64,000 bases of DNA. It comes from Parashewanella spongiae (lineage in GTDB: Bacteria > Pseudomonadota > Gammaproteobacteria > Enterobacterales > Shewanellaceae). Shown here piece by piece: positions 9,452 to 19,826 of this stretch (its first letter is position 1; each line of letters opens with the position of its first letter). Made by a program: the position numbers and the translations under genes. Location of the stretch: contig NZ_CP037952.1 of assembly GCF_004358345.1 (NCBI RefSeq), forward strand, positions 2,728,001-2,792,000, written 5' to 3'. The notes beneath the pieces were generated by a model, which saw only the letters and a list, made by a program, of their open reading frames with translations, was not told where the DNA came from and did not search any database.

Positions 9452-11386
9452 CTATGAGGATTTTCTCACTCGCAAATACCACTCAGAGAGAAGTCTGACT
9501 TGCTTTTGTGTGTAGCCTTTTTCCATCATTCGATTGACGAAGTCATCATGTTTTCTTTGATCATCAGTTGAGGTTTTAGCATTGAATGAAATGACAGGTA
9601 ATAAGTCTTCAGTGTTTGAAAACATTTTCTTTTCAATTACTGTTCTTAATTTTTCATAGCTTGTCCATAACGGATTGTTTCCTTCATGATTAGCACGAGC
9701 TCTTAGTACAAAGTTAACAATCTCGTTACGAAAGTCCTTTGGGTTACTAATTCCTGCAGGTTTTTCTATTTTCTCTAATTCAGAATTTAAAGAGGTTCTA
9801 TCAAATAATTGTCCTGTTTCAGGATCCCGATATTCTTGATCTTGAATCCAAAAATCAGCGTAAGTGACATATCGGTCAAAGATATTTTGTCCGTATTCAG
9901 AATATGACTCTAAATAAGCTGTTTGTATTTCTTTTCCTATAAACTCAACATATTTAGGAATTAAATATCCTTTCAAAAATTCTAAATATCGTTCGCCTAT
10001 GTCTTGTGGAAATTGCTCTTGTTCAATTTGTTTTTCAAGAACGTAAAAAAGATGGACAGGGTTAGCTGCAACTTCTGTTTTATCGAAATTAAACACTCTA
10101 GACAATATTTTAAAAGCGAAACGTGTTGATAACCCAGTCATACCTTCATCAACTCCTGCAAAATCTCGATATTCTTGATATGACTTAGCTTTAGGATCTG
10201 TATCTTTTAGTGACTCACCGTTATATACACGCATTTTCGAATAAATAGATGAATTTTCAGGGACCTTTATTCTTGATAACACAGCGAACTTTGCCAAAAT
10301 ATCTAGTGTTGAAGGTGCACAGGGTGCATCTGAAAGTTCAGAATGTTTAATGAGTTTATTGTAAATCCTGATCTCTTCAGTAATACGGAGACAATAGGGG
10401 ACTTTAACGATGTAAACACGATCTAAGAATGCTTCATTGTTTTTATTATTTCTAAATGTTGACCATTCAGATTCATTAGAATGAGCAAGAATGATTCCAT
10501 TATATGGCAGTGCTGATAAGCCCTCGGTACCATTGTAGTTTCCTTCTTGTGTTGCTGTAAGAAGTGGGTGTAAGACTTTTATTGGAGCTTTGAACATCTC
10601 TACGAATTCCATTACACCTTGATTTGCTCGACATAGTGCTCCTGAGTACGCATAAGCATCCGCATCGCTTTGTGAAAAATGTTCTAACTGTCTAATATCT
10701 ACTTTACCTACTAGTGATGAAATATCTTGATTATTTTCATCACCAGGTTCCGTTTTTGCGATAGCAATCTGATCTAAAATTGAAGGAAATGCTTTCACTA
10801 CTTTAAATTTAGAAATATCACCGCCAAATTCATGCAAACGCTTAACAGCCCATGGAGACATGATGTCTTTGAGATACCTTGAAGGAATGTTATATTCAAT
10901 GTTTAAAAGCTTTCCATCTTCTTCTCTTGAAAATAAACAAAAAGGGTGATCATTAACAGGACTTCTTTCGCCATTTGCGCTCAGAACATATATAGGCATA
11001 TGCTGCATTAATGATTTTAGTTTTTCAGCCAGCGATGATTTACCACCACCAACGGGGCCAAGTAGATATAGGATCTGTTTAGATTCTTCCATCCCTTGTG
11101 ATGAATGTTTTAAATATGCAACAATTTGCTCAATGGCTTCTTCCATGCCATAAAAATCTGAAAAAGCAGGGTATTGCGTTATCACCCGGTTTGAAAAGAT
11201 TCGACTTAGCACCGGATCTTTTGATGTATCGATAGTCTTAGGATCACCGATAGCGAGAAGAAGACGCTCAGCAGCCGACACATATGTACTTTTATCCTTA
11301 GCACAAATGTTTAAAAATTCTTCTAGCTCATACTCTTCGTCTAGTTTGTGTTCATAACGCTCTTGGTAATGTTCAAAAATACCCAT
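9452..11386 (-). CDS. yeaG: Serine protein kinase PrkA/YeaG
   Basis: PrkA-family protein of 644 aa (family about 640). The start MGIFEHYQERYEHKLDEEYE, the AAA+ P-loop LGPVGGGKSSLAEKLK (about residues 109-124) and the Walker B/sensor region YNGIILAHSNESEW are conserved. E. coli YeaG is reported as a stress-related serine kinase; the AAA+ fold also suggests an ATPase activity. It is the first gene of yeaG-yeaH-ycgB, so the operon promoter must lie in 11387-12157. Confidence 0.96.
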   Translation of the reverse strand: MGIFEHYQERYEHKLDEEYELEEFLNICAKDKSTYVSAAERLLLAIGDPKTIDTSKDPVLSRIFSNRVITQYPAFSDFYGMEEAIEQIVAYLKHSSQGMEESKQILYLLGPVGGGKSSLAEKLKSLMQHMPIYVLSANGERSPVNDHPFCLFSREEDGKLLNIEYNIPSRYLKDIMSPWAVKRLHEFGGDISKFKVVKAFPSILDQIAIAKTEPGDENNQDISSLVGKVDIRQLEHFSQSDADAYAYSGALCRANQGVMEFVEMFKAPIKVLHPLLTATQEGNYNGTEGLSALPYNGIILAHSNESEWSTFRNNKNNEAFLDRVYIVKVPYCLRITEEIRIYNKLIKHSELSDAPCAPSTLDILAKFAVLSRIKVPENSSIYSKMRVYNGESLKDTDPKAKSYQEYRDFAGVDEGMTGLSTRFAFKILSRVFNFDKTEVAANPVHLFYVLEKQIEQEQFPQDIGERYLEFLKGYLIPKYVEFIGKEIQTAYLESYSEYGQNIFDRYVTYADFWIQDQEYRDPETGQLFDRTSLNSELEKIEKPAGISNPKDFRNEIVNFVLRARANHEGNNPLWTSYEKLRTVIEKKMFSNTEDLLPVISFNAKTSTDDQRKHDDFVNRMMEKGYTQKQVRLLSEWYLRVRKSS

Positions 11387-12157
11387 AGTTTTTCCCTCAA
11401 AATGACGTAAAAATAATTTGAAAATTTACTTAGCGAATATTTTGAAGTTTAGACGTTTAAGGAAAGCTAGCAATAATATTGGCAATAAAAACAATGAAAA
11501 AGGTTGCATATGCAACAATCTAAGTGACTTAATTGGCCCGAATAATTTACTGAAAAATAATTTTCTAATGAGGTGTCCAATTAAAGATTTGGTTATTAAT
11601 ATCGCTATCTCCAACTAATGGCTCGGTTTACTCAATAAACTATACAATTATCATTATTAACCACCTTATTTCATTGCAATGACAGGGAAAGAAACCTCAA
11701 AGACTTTGAATCAAAAAATCATACGAATGTATACTATTTTATCAATTATGGTTTAGCAAAAATTAATTTTGTATACTGGGATTTTAGTTTTGTATTGTAT
11801 TCTTCTCATTCCTGTTTACCGTTTATTTGAATTAAAACTCTAGAATGTTATTTTTTTGACAGCACAAATTTAAATATTTTCATTCACAACACCTATAAAT
11901 GTCAGGTTTAAATATTGAGTCATCTAAAAAGCTCGAAATAAAAACCGATAAATAATAGGTGGTATAACATTTAATAATTCCACATCATTAACAGTGTCAA
12001 TTTTTCAACTATAGCGAAATGTTAAATTGACTGTTAAAATCCCTTTTACTCGATTTATGCATATTTACGTAACAAAACAGCAAAAGTAAAGGTTGATAGT
12101 TATACGTAAATTTGTTCAGTTTTATTCTTTTTATTGTATCTGCAATTAGGGATTTTA
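11387..12157. other. 771-bp divergent intergenic region
   Basis: No supported gene. Two overlapping 62-66 codon frames on opposite strands at 11418-11618 lack recognisable protein features and were rejected. The region must hold the yeaG promoter (leftward) and the chemoreceptor promoter (rightward; a sigma-28-type element at 11925-11951). It is very AT-rich, with frequent poly-A/T tracts. Confidence 0.5.
11925..11951 (+). promoter_or_regulatory. Sigma-28 (FliA) type promoter
   Basis: TAAAAAGC, an 11-base spacer, then ACCGATAA. The FliA consensus is TAAAGTTT-N11-GCCGATAA; both the spacing and the CCGATAA core agree exactly. It lies about 200 bp upstream of a chemoreceptor gene, the usual client of FliA. 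Identification is by consensus only. Confidence 0.6.
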
Positions 12158-13726
12158 ATGCGTACAAACCTTCCTGTAACTCAACGAGAATATCCATTTG
12201 TAGGTTCTGAAAGGCTTATTTCATCTACCGATGCGAATGGAATAATCAAGCACTGTAATAAAGCATTCGCAGAAATGAGTGGATATACTTATGATGAACT
12301 AATAGATCAGCCACATAATATAATACGTCATCCAGATATGCCTGAACCGGTTTTTGCTGAAATGTGGAAGACGATTAAAAGCGGTAATGTTTGGATGGGT
12401 TTGGTTAAAAACCGTCGGAAAAATGGTGATCATTATTGGGTTAGTGCATTTGTAACTCCTGTGTTTGACGGAAAAACTTTAGTTGGATATGAGTCTGTAC
12501 GAGTTTCTGCAGAAACCAGTGAAAAAGTCAGAGCAACTGCGGCTTATAAGAATTTATCGGCGGGAAAGAAATCAATTTCTCGAATGAAATCATATTATAA
12601 TCATTTAATGGATTCAGTTTCGATTCTAGTACCTGTGCTTATTACTTCTATTATTCTTGGTGCTTTTTATTCTACATCAGCAGCTTTCGTGGCTGTCCTA
12701 ATCGGTTTAATTAGTTTAATTTGGAACAAAACCGTTAGATATAAAGAATGGAAAAGCTTAATTGATATAAGCCCTAAATCATATTCGAACCAAGAAGTCG
12801 CTCAAACCTATTTTCCGGATATCGGTATTTATGCCAGAGCTAAATTAGTCTTAGCAACCGAAATATCTCGTACAAGAACGGCTTTAACCCGAATTAATGA
12901 TTCCGTATCAAGTCTAGATGAAATAACCCAAGTAACAAAAACAGAAGCTAGCAAAACAGCTACAGTTGTTGAAGAACAAGGAAGCGCTACTCAACAAATA
13001 GCTTCTGCCGTTACTGAGATGTCTCAAGCTATTCAAGAAGTTTCTGAAAAAATAGAAGCAAATTCACAAAGTGCTGAACTTGCTATTAACAATGTAGATT
13101 CCGGTGCGCAACTTGCGAGTGAAGCACTTCGTGTTATTCACGACTTAAACGATTCAGTGCGCTCAATATCAAGTACTGTTGAAGAGTTGGCTGAATCCAC
13201 CACTCAAATTGGACAAGCGGCAGATTTAATTACGTCCATAGCGGATCAAACTAATCTACTCGCACTGAATGCCGCCATAGAAGCTGCCCGGGCAGGGGAG
13301 CATGGTCGTGGCTTCAGTGTCGTAGCTGATGAGGTTAGAGCTTTAGCGTCTAAAACTCGAGAGTCTACCGATCAAATACACACTGTTGTTCAACAACTAT
13401 CTAAACGAGCTTCTGTTGCTGTGGAGGCCTCAAAGCAAGGAGAGATCGCAGCAAATGAAGGAGTCGAAGTTGTTGATAGAACAAAAAATGCGTTAAATGA
13501 GATAAAAGAAGCAGTAAAACAAATAACAGACATGACATTCCATATGTCTGCTGCAGTTGAAGAACAAAGTTCAGTAGCTGATCATATTAATCAACAAATT
13601 GTAGATATCGCCGATGGCTCAACTCATACGAAAGATGCATCAAATCAATCATTAGCCGCTGCTGAGAACCTCGAAAAAACAGTGGGTGTATTCAGATCAC
13701 TAATTGCACGTTTTGCAATTAAATAA
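12158..13726 (+). CDS. PAS-domain methyl-accepting chemotaxis protein (Aer-like)
   Basis: Chemoreceptor of 522 aa when started at ATG 12158, preceded by TTAGGGA; the ATG 24 bp upstream lacks a ribosome site. Residues about 15-110 form an Aer-type PAS domain ([36 protein letters not shown]), which in Aer binds FAD and senses redox or oxygen. A hydrophobic double segment (about 155-192) anchors it without a large periplasmic domain. The C-terminal half is the methylated coiled coil with the signalling tip [20 protein letters not shown], which contacts CheA and CheW. It probably steers energy taxis; a sigma-28-like promoter lies upstream. Confidence 0.92.
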   Translation: MRTNLPVTQREYPFVGSERLISSTDANGIIKHCNKAFAEMSGYTYDELIDQPHNIIRHPDMPEPVFAEMWKTIKSGNVWMGLVKNRRKNGDHYWVSAFVTPVFDGKTLVGYESVRVSAETSEKVRATAAYKNLSAGKKSISRMKSYYNHLMDSVSILVPVLITSIILGAFYSTSAAFVAVLIGLISLIWNKTVRYKEWKSLIDISPKSYSNQEVAQTYFPDIGIYARAKLVLATEISRTRTALTRINDSVSSLDEITQVTKTEASKTATVVEEQGSATQQIASAVTEMSQAIQEVSEKIEANSQSAELAINNVDSGAQLASEALRVIHDLNDSVRSISSTVEELAESTTQIGQAADLITSIADQTNLLALNAAIEAARAGEHGRGFSVVADEVRALASKTRESTDQIHTVVQQLSKRASVAVEASKQGEIAANEGVEVVDRTKNALNEIKEAVKQITDMTFHMSAAVEEQSSVADHINQQIVDIADGSTHTKDASNQSLAAAENLEKTVGVFRSLIARFAIK

Positions 13727-13732
13727 AGTAGA

Positions 13733-13775
13733 GTAGACTACTGGCTTCGCTATCGCTTATCCAGTAGCCTACTTT
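13733..13775 (+). terminator. Hairpin terminator after the chemoreceptor gene
   Basis: GTAGACTACTGG pairs with CCAGTAGCCTAC (11 of 12 positions), followed by TTTACAT. It starts 7 bp after the stop codon. Confidence 0.6.
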
Positions 13776-13810
13776 ACATAAAGATAGCGTGTTAGAAGAT
13801 TTATTTGTTC

Positions 13811-13974
13811 TAAGTACCTGAGTATAAGTTATTGAGTACTTTTTTGTTCATAGGTTGAGTACAATACAAGACGTGGGGAGGGACGCATAGCGGTAGCTAT
13901 GCAACCTGAGACACAACACTGTAGAGTGCTTAAGATATGAGCAAAATGTTTGATAATTTATCGTCAGGTACTTA
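13811..13974. mobile_element. 164-bp MITE-like element
   Basis: The ends are perfect 11-bp inverted repeats, TAAGTACCTGA (13811-13821) and TCAGGTACTTA (13964-13974). Inside is a second dyad CATAGC-GGTA-GCTATG around 13886. There is no coding capacity. This fits a non-autonomous miniature element. Its right end supplies the TAA stop of the neighbouring minus-strand lipoprotein gene. No clear target duplication was found. Confidence 0.55.
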
Positions 13975-14370
13975 ACCTTCTGACGCTCTACAAACTAAGT
14001 TGTTTAATCGCTCAATTTTTCCTGATTGCTCTCTAAGAAAGCAGCCGTGAGCATCTATTTTAAGAAAAATAATGTAAGGCCGCTCAGATGAACGGTCGTT
14101 CATTAAACTACCGCTCAAACTCGAATGCTCCCTTCGTTCAATTACAAGCCGTGATTTTTTTACAAACACATTTTCAGATATGACCAGTGTTTTTAGTTTA
14201 AGTAAGTTTTTGAGCCCATTGGTGATCACCGCTGAATTCTGGGGGCTCAAGTCTATCATTGCTGGAGATGCCATATTATTTAATGTATTCGAATTATCTT
14301 CAATCATGGTACAAGCACATAAAATCAATACAATTAAAAGCATTGAGTTGTGATAAAAGATTTTCATCAA
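13972..14370 (-). CDS. Small putative lipoprotein of unknown function
   Basis: A 132-aa protein with a hydrophobic N-terminal segment ending in a lipobox-like LILCAC, so probably an outer- or inner-membrane lipoprotein. The rest is polar and basic, with no family I recognise. It follows the S41 protease gene by 28 bp in the same direction, so the two probably share an operon. Its stop codon lies in the terminal repeat of a MITE-like element, which suggests the original C-terminus may have been altered by that insertion. Confidence 0.6.
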   Translation of the reverse strand: MMKIFYHNSMLLIVLILCACTMIEDNSNTLNNMASPAMIDLSPQNSAVITNGLKNLLKLKTLVISENVFVKKSRLVIERREHSSLSGSLMNDRSSERPYIIFLKIDAHGCFLREQSGKIERLNNLVCRASEG

Positions 14371-14398
14371 AATTGCACCATGACTATTTCCCTCTAAA

Positions 14399-15961
14399 TT
14401 AGTGACTAATCAACACTTTATTTTGCATTATGGACTCAAATTTTAGGATAGGGCGATCTTGAATAGCTTTACCTGACAGCTCTTTATTCCGTGACAAAGC
14501 TAATTTACTCGTATTATTTGGTTGAGGGCAAGTTTGGTTGTTTCTATACTGTAATGCGGCTTTTAATAATGCTTCGTTGTTATCGCCTAGTTGGTGACTA
14601 AAATCGTCCAAAACAGAACAACCATGTAATTGATCACCTGTTATTGGATTACTGTTTGGGCTAAATCCTTCAGAGTAATCACCAAAGCCTTTGTTGTTTA
14701 CGCCTTGAAACTGAATTGTGAAATAAGTGGTTCCACAATTTGGAGCTGGATAAAAGCCATAGGGTTTGCCGCAAGTTTTACCACCGATTTGTATTACTTC
14801 AACATCTATTCCCTTTAAACCATTCATAAAAGCTTCGCTGGCTGAACATGTGGAGTCTGTAGTCAAAACAAATACTCGTTGAAGGTCTAAAGAAGGCAGT
14901 AGGGTATTAGGTGCTAAAGAAAAATCAAGGCCAACATTATAAAAGGGTATTGGTTGTATAGTCTGACCAGTAATTGGATTAATAGTAGGATGTTTATCAT
15001 TAAAATTAAGCAATTCAAATGTGCTAGTTTGAGAGTTTGATCCTGCAACCATGTAGGCTAATTGACTTGCGAGTGCTAATAACCCTCCACCGTTGTATCT
15101 TAAATCGACGATTAAATCTGTTACATTTTTCTCATTAAGATAAGACATGGAGTCAAAAAGCTCTTTCTCAGCTGTTGCGATATGTCTATTGAATTGGAAA
15201 TAACCGACTTTACCCGTTTCGGTATCTATGACTTTAGTATTATGAACTGGACTGGATACCACTACCGAAGGTGTCATTGTAACACCGAATACAATACCTA
15301 AATTGGGGCGAGCGAATTCAAAAGAATAGTTATTGTCATCAGATATAGGAAACAATGCAGAATTTATAATGGCAATATCTGACTCTGAATTGGAGTTTAT
15401 AACATCCACACCATTTACTGTTTGAATTACATCGCCACGTCTAATACTTGCTTCTGACGCGGGGCTATTTGGTTCAATGTATGCAACAACAACTTTTCTC
15501 GGAGGCGTCGCATTTATGACCTCAAACCTTGCGCCATACCCCAGTGAAGCTCCAGATTGATTTCTTTGCTCCCATTCTTCTGTTGACATAGAAAAATGAA
15601 AGTTATCCTTATTTGCACCACTTGGTGTTTGCTCATTTGTTTTTAGTTGTTCAAAATAATCAACTAAACTAAATGTATTGGGATTGTTATCAACTATTTC
15701 ATCGAACCATAAATAAGTGTCATTGGACCAAGATCTTAACCACAACTTTTCGTGTAGTTCACTACCATTTTTATCTGGGAATGAACCACTTCTTGGGTTA
15801 GCACAAAAATCTTTAAACAGACTTTGATCTTGAAAGGTTCCTTGCTTCCACTCTAAATCAGAAGCCACTGGAGGAGTAGAGCTTTTATCATTATTAGAGC
15901 CTCCACAACCAGAAAGACTGAGAGTAATGAATACACATATCGACGAGCGTATTAATGACAT
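14399..15961 (-). CDS. S41 family C-terminal-processing-type peptidase, lipoprotein
   Basis: A 520-aa exported serine protease. The signal peptide ends in a lipobox (LSLSGCGGSN). A PDZ domain covers about residues 145-215 (PASEASIRRGDVIQTVNGVD). The S41 catalytic domain follows, with VDLRYNGGGLLALASQLAYM and the serine motif TDSTCSASEAFMNGL. The family cleaves unfolded or C-terminal tails of periplasmic proteins. The N-terminal block NDTYLWFDEIVDNNP and a later Cys pair (SAS..GKTCGKPYGF, PAPNCG) are typical of marine homologues. It is followed closely by a small lipoprotein gene. Confidence 0.9.
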   Translation of the reverse strand: MSLIRSSICVFITLSLSGCGGSNNDKSSTPPVASDLEWKQGTFQDQSLFKDFCANPRSGSFPDKNGSELHEKLWLRSWSNDTYLWFDEIVDNNPNTFSLVDYFEQLKTNEQTPSGANKDNFHFSMSTEEWEQRNQSGASLGYGARFEVINATPPRKVVVAYIEPNSPASEASIRRGDVIQTVNGVDVINSNSESDIAIINSALFPISDDNNYSFEFARPNLGIVFGVTMTPSVVVSSPVHNTKVIDTETGKVGYFQFNRHIATAEKELFDSMSYLNEKNVTDLIVDLRYNGGGLLALASQLAYMVAGSNSQTSTFELLNFNDKHPTINPITGQTIQPIPFYNVGLDFSLAPNTLLPSLDLQRVFVLTTDSTCSASEAFMNGLKGIDVEVIQIGGKTCGKPYGFYPAPNCGTTYFTIQFQGVNNKGFGDYSEGFSPNSNPITGDQLHGCSVLDDFSHQLGDNNEALLKAALQYRNNQTCPQPNNTSKLALSRNKELSGKAIQDRPILKFESIMQNKVLISH

Positions 15962-16134
15962 TGTAAAGGCCTTTGATTATTTTTTAACATTATAATAACT
16001 TTAAACATGCCTTTTCTGCAATTACGCTTTTTTACAAATTTTTTATGCCTTCATATTTGATTTTGTAGTACACATAGTTTTTCAATATAATGCAGATATA
16101 ACTTAGAATAAGAAAAAGTTATGATTACATTCTA

Positions 16135-16396
16135 GGGGCTGTTTATCTTTCGTGATTATTTTTGCAGCGATAAATTGGTCGTTTTATACAAGACAGAGCT
16201 TGTGCGGTTTGCTATTCCAAATAAGCAAGCGATAATGCAGTAGAAATGACCAATTTACGCTGTCTTAGATGGTTTTGAGCGTTCACTGTTCTGTGTTGTA
16301 ACCCGTTTACTTAGATGACTAAGCTTCACGGCTTACGCCATGAACAGATAAACGCTCAAATAGCACAAAATTTAATCCTGAAAGATAAACAGCCCC
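16135..16396. mobile_element. 262-bp MITE-like element with 17-bp terminal repeats
   Basis: The left end GGGGCTGTTTATCTTTC and right end GAAAGATAAACAGCCCC are perfect inverted repeats, flanked by TA on both sides (16133-16134 and 16397-16398). Subterminal dyads (AAATTGGTC and GACCAATTT) lie inside. No protein is encoded. The GGGGCTGTTT end style resembles IS5-type transposons, so it was probably mobilised in trans by such an element. It occupies most of the gap between the S41 protease and bax-like genes. Confidence 0.75.
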
Positions 16397-16435
16397 TAAT
16401 AATAAGAACATAATGCAAAAATTAAGGACAACTTA

Positions 16436-17242
16436 TTGAAAACCGGCAGAATAGGAAAGTTTACATTAGCGCTGGGATCGGTCATCGTTATTATTTATGG
16501 ATTAAGATTATATTTTTTGCCCACCACAGTAAACGAACAACATGAGTTAGTTTTAACAGCCAAAAATAGGCAGCAAGCACAAGCCTTGCCAGACTTTTCT
16601 GCAATCAAAGATATTCCTTCACGAAAACAAGCTTTTTTTGACTACTTAAGACCAATTGTGCAAAAAAGAAACACCATAATCGGTGAGCAACGTAGCTTTT
16701 TAACGTCGACACAAAGAACGTTAGAAGAAGGTCATCAACTTGATAATGCCGCACGATTCAGAGTTAAAAAAATAGCCAAGGAATATCAATTCAGTTTCAC
16801 TAGAATCAATAAAAAGACAATAAGAAATTTATTGAAGCGAGTGGATGTTGTGCCTATTGACTTGGTTTTAGTGCAAGCAGCTAATGAATCTGGTTGGGGA
16901 AGTTCTAGATTTGCTAGAGAAGGACTAAATTTCTTTGGCCAATGGTGTTTTACAAAAGGTTGTGGTCTCGTCCCCAGCTCAAGAACAAAAGGATTGAGTC
17001 ATGAAGTTAGCGTATTTGATTCAGTTGAAGATTCTATTGCATCCTATATGCGTAACCTAAATTCCAATGGCGCATATCGTTTATTCCGATCTATTCGAGC
17101 TGACTTGAGGAATCAAGGATTCGAGCCTGCAGCTGCAGAGCTAGCCTATGGCTTAATTAATTACTCAGAACGTCAAGAAGCTTATATTGATGAACTACTT
17201 GACATGTTACGTCACAATAAAAAGTATTTGGTGAAAAAATAA
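16436..17242 (+). CDS. Bax-like glucosaminidase domain protein
   Basis: A 268-aa protein with an N-terminal membrane anchor (about residues 9-27) and a C-terminal glucosaminidase (GH73-type) domain: LVLVQAANESGWGSSRFARE holds the catalytic glutamate, then NFFGQWCF and YGLINYSERQEAYIDEL. It resembles E. coli Bax, a presumed N-acetylglucosaminidase acting on peptidoglycan. It starts with TTG at 16436 after AAGGACAA. It overlaps the following DUF2987 gene (TAATG), so the two are translationally coupled. Confidence 0.9.
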   Translation: MKTGRIGKFTLALGSVIVIIYGLRLYFLPTTVNEQHELVLTAKNRQQAQALPDFSAIKDIPSRKQAFFDYLRPIVQKRNTIIGEQRSFLTSTQRTLEEGHQLDNAARFRVKKIAKEYQFSFTRINKKTIRNLLKRVDVVPIDLVLVQAANESGWGSSRFAREGLNFFGQWCFTKGCGLVPSSRTKGLSHEVSVFDSVEDSIASYMRNLNSNGAYRLFRSIRADLRNQGFEPAAAELAYGLINYSERQEAYIDELLDMLRHNKKYLVKK

Positions 17243-17865
17243 TGTTCAGAAAACTGCTTCTTGTTACTTTAGCAACGATTTCTTTTTCAAGTCTTTCAGA
17301 AACAATATCCCTTGATTACAAAGGTTTTTATGACCGCATTAAAACGGTTAATAAAGGTAAATATAAACTAATTGAAATGGCATTTTTCGTTCCAACATCT
17401 CAAGATTGTCAAATAAAAAGCGGCTCAATTACAACAGAGAGTAAAAACTATCCTCTTACGTATAATTCAGAACAGCGTCTTTTACTTCCTTTCGATGAAA
17501 AATTAAAATCGAATAGAGCGCTTATTAATTTAAGCGTGTCAGGCAATGCAACGTTATGCTCAATTCAGATGAAGATTACGGAAAAACTTCCATCAAATAC
17601 TTATGATAGCGCGCATCTGCAACAGTTAGAATCAGAAATGAATGAACTACTCTATAGTTTACAAGGGTTTCCTGTTAAATATTTTAGCGATCCAATTTCT
17701 GGTTTAAATTTTAACTTTAATGGCAAGAATGCAGAAGTTGTATTGGATGGGAAAGCTATTTCAATAGAGAAAGGTCAGTTTAAAATTACTAGTGCCAAAA
17801 TAAAAAATACAGATAGTCTCCAATTCAGCCAAGTGCCTGATTCAGTTACACCTTGGTCTAAGTAA
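17242..17865 (+). CDS. DUF2987 periplasmic protein
   Basis: A 207-aa exported protein; signal peptide MFRKLLLVTLATISFSSLS with cleavage near SLS-ET. The body (LDYKGFYDRIKTVNKGKYK, FFVPTSQDCQIKSGSI) resembles the DUF2987 family found in Alteromonadales and Vibrionales. The function is unknown. Coupling to the bax-like gene by a TAATG overlap suggests a shared envelope role. Two cysteines may form a disulfide. Confidence 0.75.
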   Translation: MFRKLLLVTLATISFSSLSETISLDYKGFYDRIKTVNKGKYKLIEMAFFVPTSQDCQIKSGSITTESKNYPLTYNSEQRLLLPFDEKLKSNRALINLSVSGNATLCSIQMKITEKLPSNTYDSAHLQQLESEMNELLYSLQGFPVKYFSDPISGLNFNFNGKNAEVVLDGKAISIEKGQFKITSAKIKNTDSLQFSQVPDSVTPWSK

Positions 17866-18348
17866 TAATGAGGTTAAAATTGAGTGTGTTCAATCGTTTC
17901 AATCCACTCAATTAAAATTAAAGGTCGACAGGTATTTAGGGAAGTTGCGGAAGAAAGTATACCGATGAATTCTCGTCACTCCAGAGCAGGCTAGAAACGA
18001 AGTAACGACAGTTTTGTATGTCGGTAGTCTAGTGCCTTTGCTTTTTCCCATAGAACGTCTCTGGATACCAGCCTTCGCTGGTATGACAAAGATTGGTACT
18101 TTCTAAATCGCTAGATCCCATAAGGCTTCTATCTGTTGAGTGATATTCAAGCATATTTTATTTTAAATTATTAATTTAAAATAATTTTTTGTTTTAATGC
18201 TTTCGTTTCGATTTAAATTTAAAAGAATAAATGGCTAGGATAATCACTTTACGATTTTCAAAATATATTTAAAGACAGTTTAAAATAAGTATAATTCACT
18301 CCCTTAATATGAATCACACTTTAAAATTCTAAATCCTTGAGAAATTAT
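17866..18348. repeat. REP-like repeats between DUF2987 and ttcA
   Basis: No gene. At 18061-18087 there is a palindrome CTGGATACCAGC..GCTGGTATGAC of the same kind as at 8009. Positions 18075-18119 form a 45-bp block that recurs with one mismatch, in direct orientation, at 29606-29650, beyond the mobile block. The rest is AT-rich and presumably holds the ttcA promoter. Confidence 0.7.
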
Positions 18349-19242
18349 ATGAGTCCGATTAATGATAAAAAAAATCTTTATGAATTTAATAAACTAGAGA
18401 AACGACTACGTAGAAAGGTAGGAAATGCTATTAAAGATTACAACATGATTAAAGATGGTGATGTGGTAATGGCATGTATCTCAGGAGGCAAGGACTCTTT
18501 TGCAATGCTTGAGATATTGCTGAACTTACAAGCGAGGGCTCCTATTAATTTTAAAATCATTGCTGTCAATTTAGATCAAAAACAGCCTGGCTTTCCAGAA
18601 GATATACTTCCTAATTATTTTGATTCTTTAAATATTCCATTTTATATTGTTGATAAAGATACATACTCTGTCGTAAAAGAAAAAATATCTGAAGGGAAAA
18701 CAACATGTGGATTGTGCTCTAGATTGCGACGAGGAACATTATACTCTTTTGCAGAAAAAATAGGAGCTACAAAAATAGCGCTAGGTCATCATTTAGATGA
18801 TATCGTTGAAACCATGTTCTTAAATATGTTTCATGGTTCTAGATTAAAAGCTATGCCACCAAAATTACGTTCTGATGATGGACGAAACATAGTTATTAGA
18901 CCTTTAACTTATTGTAGAGAAAAAGATTTAATTAAATATTCAGAACTGAAAAACTTTCCAATAATCCCTTGCAACTTATGTGGTTCACAAGAAAATTTAC
19001 AAAGAAAAATGATCAAGAAGATGCTTACAGATTGGGACAAACAATCACCAGGACGTGTGGATAACATTTTTAAATCAATACAAAATGTAAGTCCAAGCCA
19101 GTTAGCTGATAATGAACTTTTTGATTTTGTTAACCTTCCATTAGACAGAGATGGAGATAGAGAAAAATACTTATTTGATGAAGCTGTCGTTTCTTCAAGT
19201 AATATAGATGAATCATTATTTATCAATATTGCAAATATCTAA
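18349..19242 (+). CDS. ttcA: tRNA 2-thiocytidine biosynthesis protein TtcA
   Basis: TtcA installs 2-thiocytidine at position 32 of tRNA. The protein has 297 aa from ATG 18349; a TTG 12 bp upstream is a less likely start. The PP-loop ATP motif [18 protein letters not shown] is clear. The catalytic/iron-sulfur CxxC pair is [14 protein letters not shown], and a second pair is [15 protein letters not shown]. The C-terminus has the family motif [15 protein letters not shown]. In Alteromonadales ttcA usually lies close to uspE and fnr; here a mobile block of about 10.5 kb separates them. Confidence 0.96.
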   Translation: MSPINDKKNLYEFNKLEKRLRRKVGNAIKDYNMIKDGDVVMACISGGKDSFAMLEILLNLQARAPINFKIIAVNLDQKQPGFPEDILPNYFDSLNIPFYIVDKDTYSVVKEKISEGKTTCGLCSRLRRGTLYSFAEKIGATKIALGHHLDDIVETMFLNMFHGSRLKAMPPKLRSDDGRNIVIRPLTYCREKDLIKYSELKNFPIIPCNLCGSQENLQRKMIKKMLTDWDKQSPGRVDNIFKSIQNVSPSQLADNELFDFVNLPLDRDGDREKYLFDEAVVSSSNIDESLFINIANI

Positions 19243-19826
19243 TGCAATCTATGACATTTTTTAATAGGATTTGTCTCTTTAAACAGAAATCGAAGCAATA
19301 CATTTAAGGATTTTTTTCGAGTAGTAACTGACATTGAGTACATCTATTAAAAACCCAAAATTAACGAATGGTTACTCATTTTTGCGTTGTGAAAATGTTC
19401 ATGTCGGTTAATTTTAAGTAAAACATAGATAAAAAGTGATTTCTTAATCAACCTTAACCACATAACTATTCCGTGTGCGCAATGTCAGGTAGTAAGTGAC
19501 CGAAAATTGTTTTAGTTTATAATGTATCTTAAACGTAAATCATGCTTAAGGGACATCAGTAATTACGTAAGCGCTCATTCTTGTTTTTTGGGTACGTTTG
19601 TTTGTACTCGTTATTAATCAAGATACCTTTGCAAGGTAAGTGGTCAATATGAGATGACTTTCAAAATTTAATTTCAATGGGGATAGTAACTATCTCTTAT
19701 ATCTAACTGCTAACCATTATTACACCTTTAAAAACTTGAGTCTATAGTACCTAGTCTCAAGTAATAGCATGTGCCAGTTGCGTCATTGAATAAGCTTCTG
19801 AGTTAATCTAAGGCAAAGAGAATCTT
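19243..19826. other. 584-bp region without recognisable features
   Basis: Nothing that I can support as a gene. It is AT-rich. It marks the start of the mobile block and may include the ancestral 3' flank of ttcA. Confidence 0.4.

Noticed and set aside
11418-11618. Overlapping frames of 62-66 codons on both strands between yeaG and the chemoreceptor gene
   Set aside because: No protein features, each is a shadow of the other in AT-rich promoter DNA, and no ribosome site.
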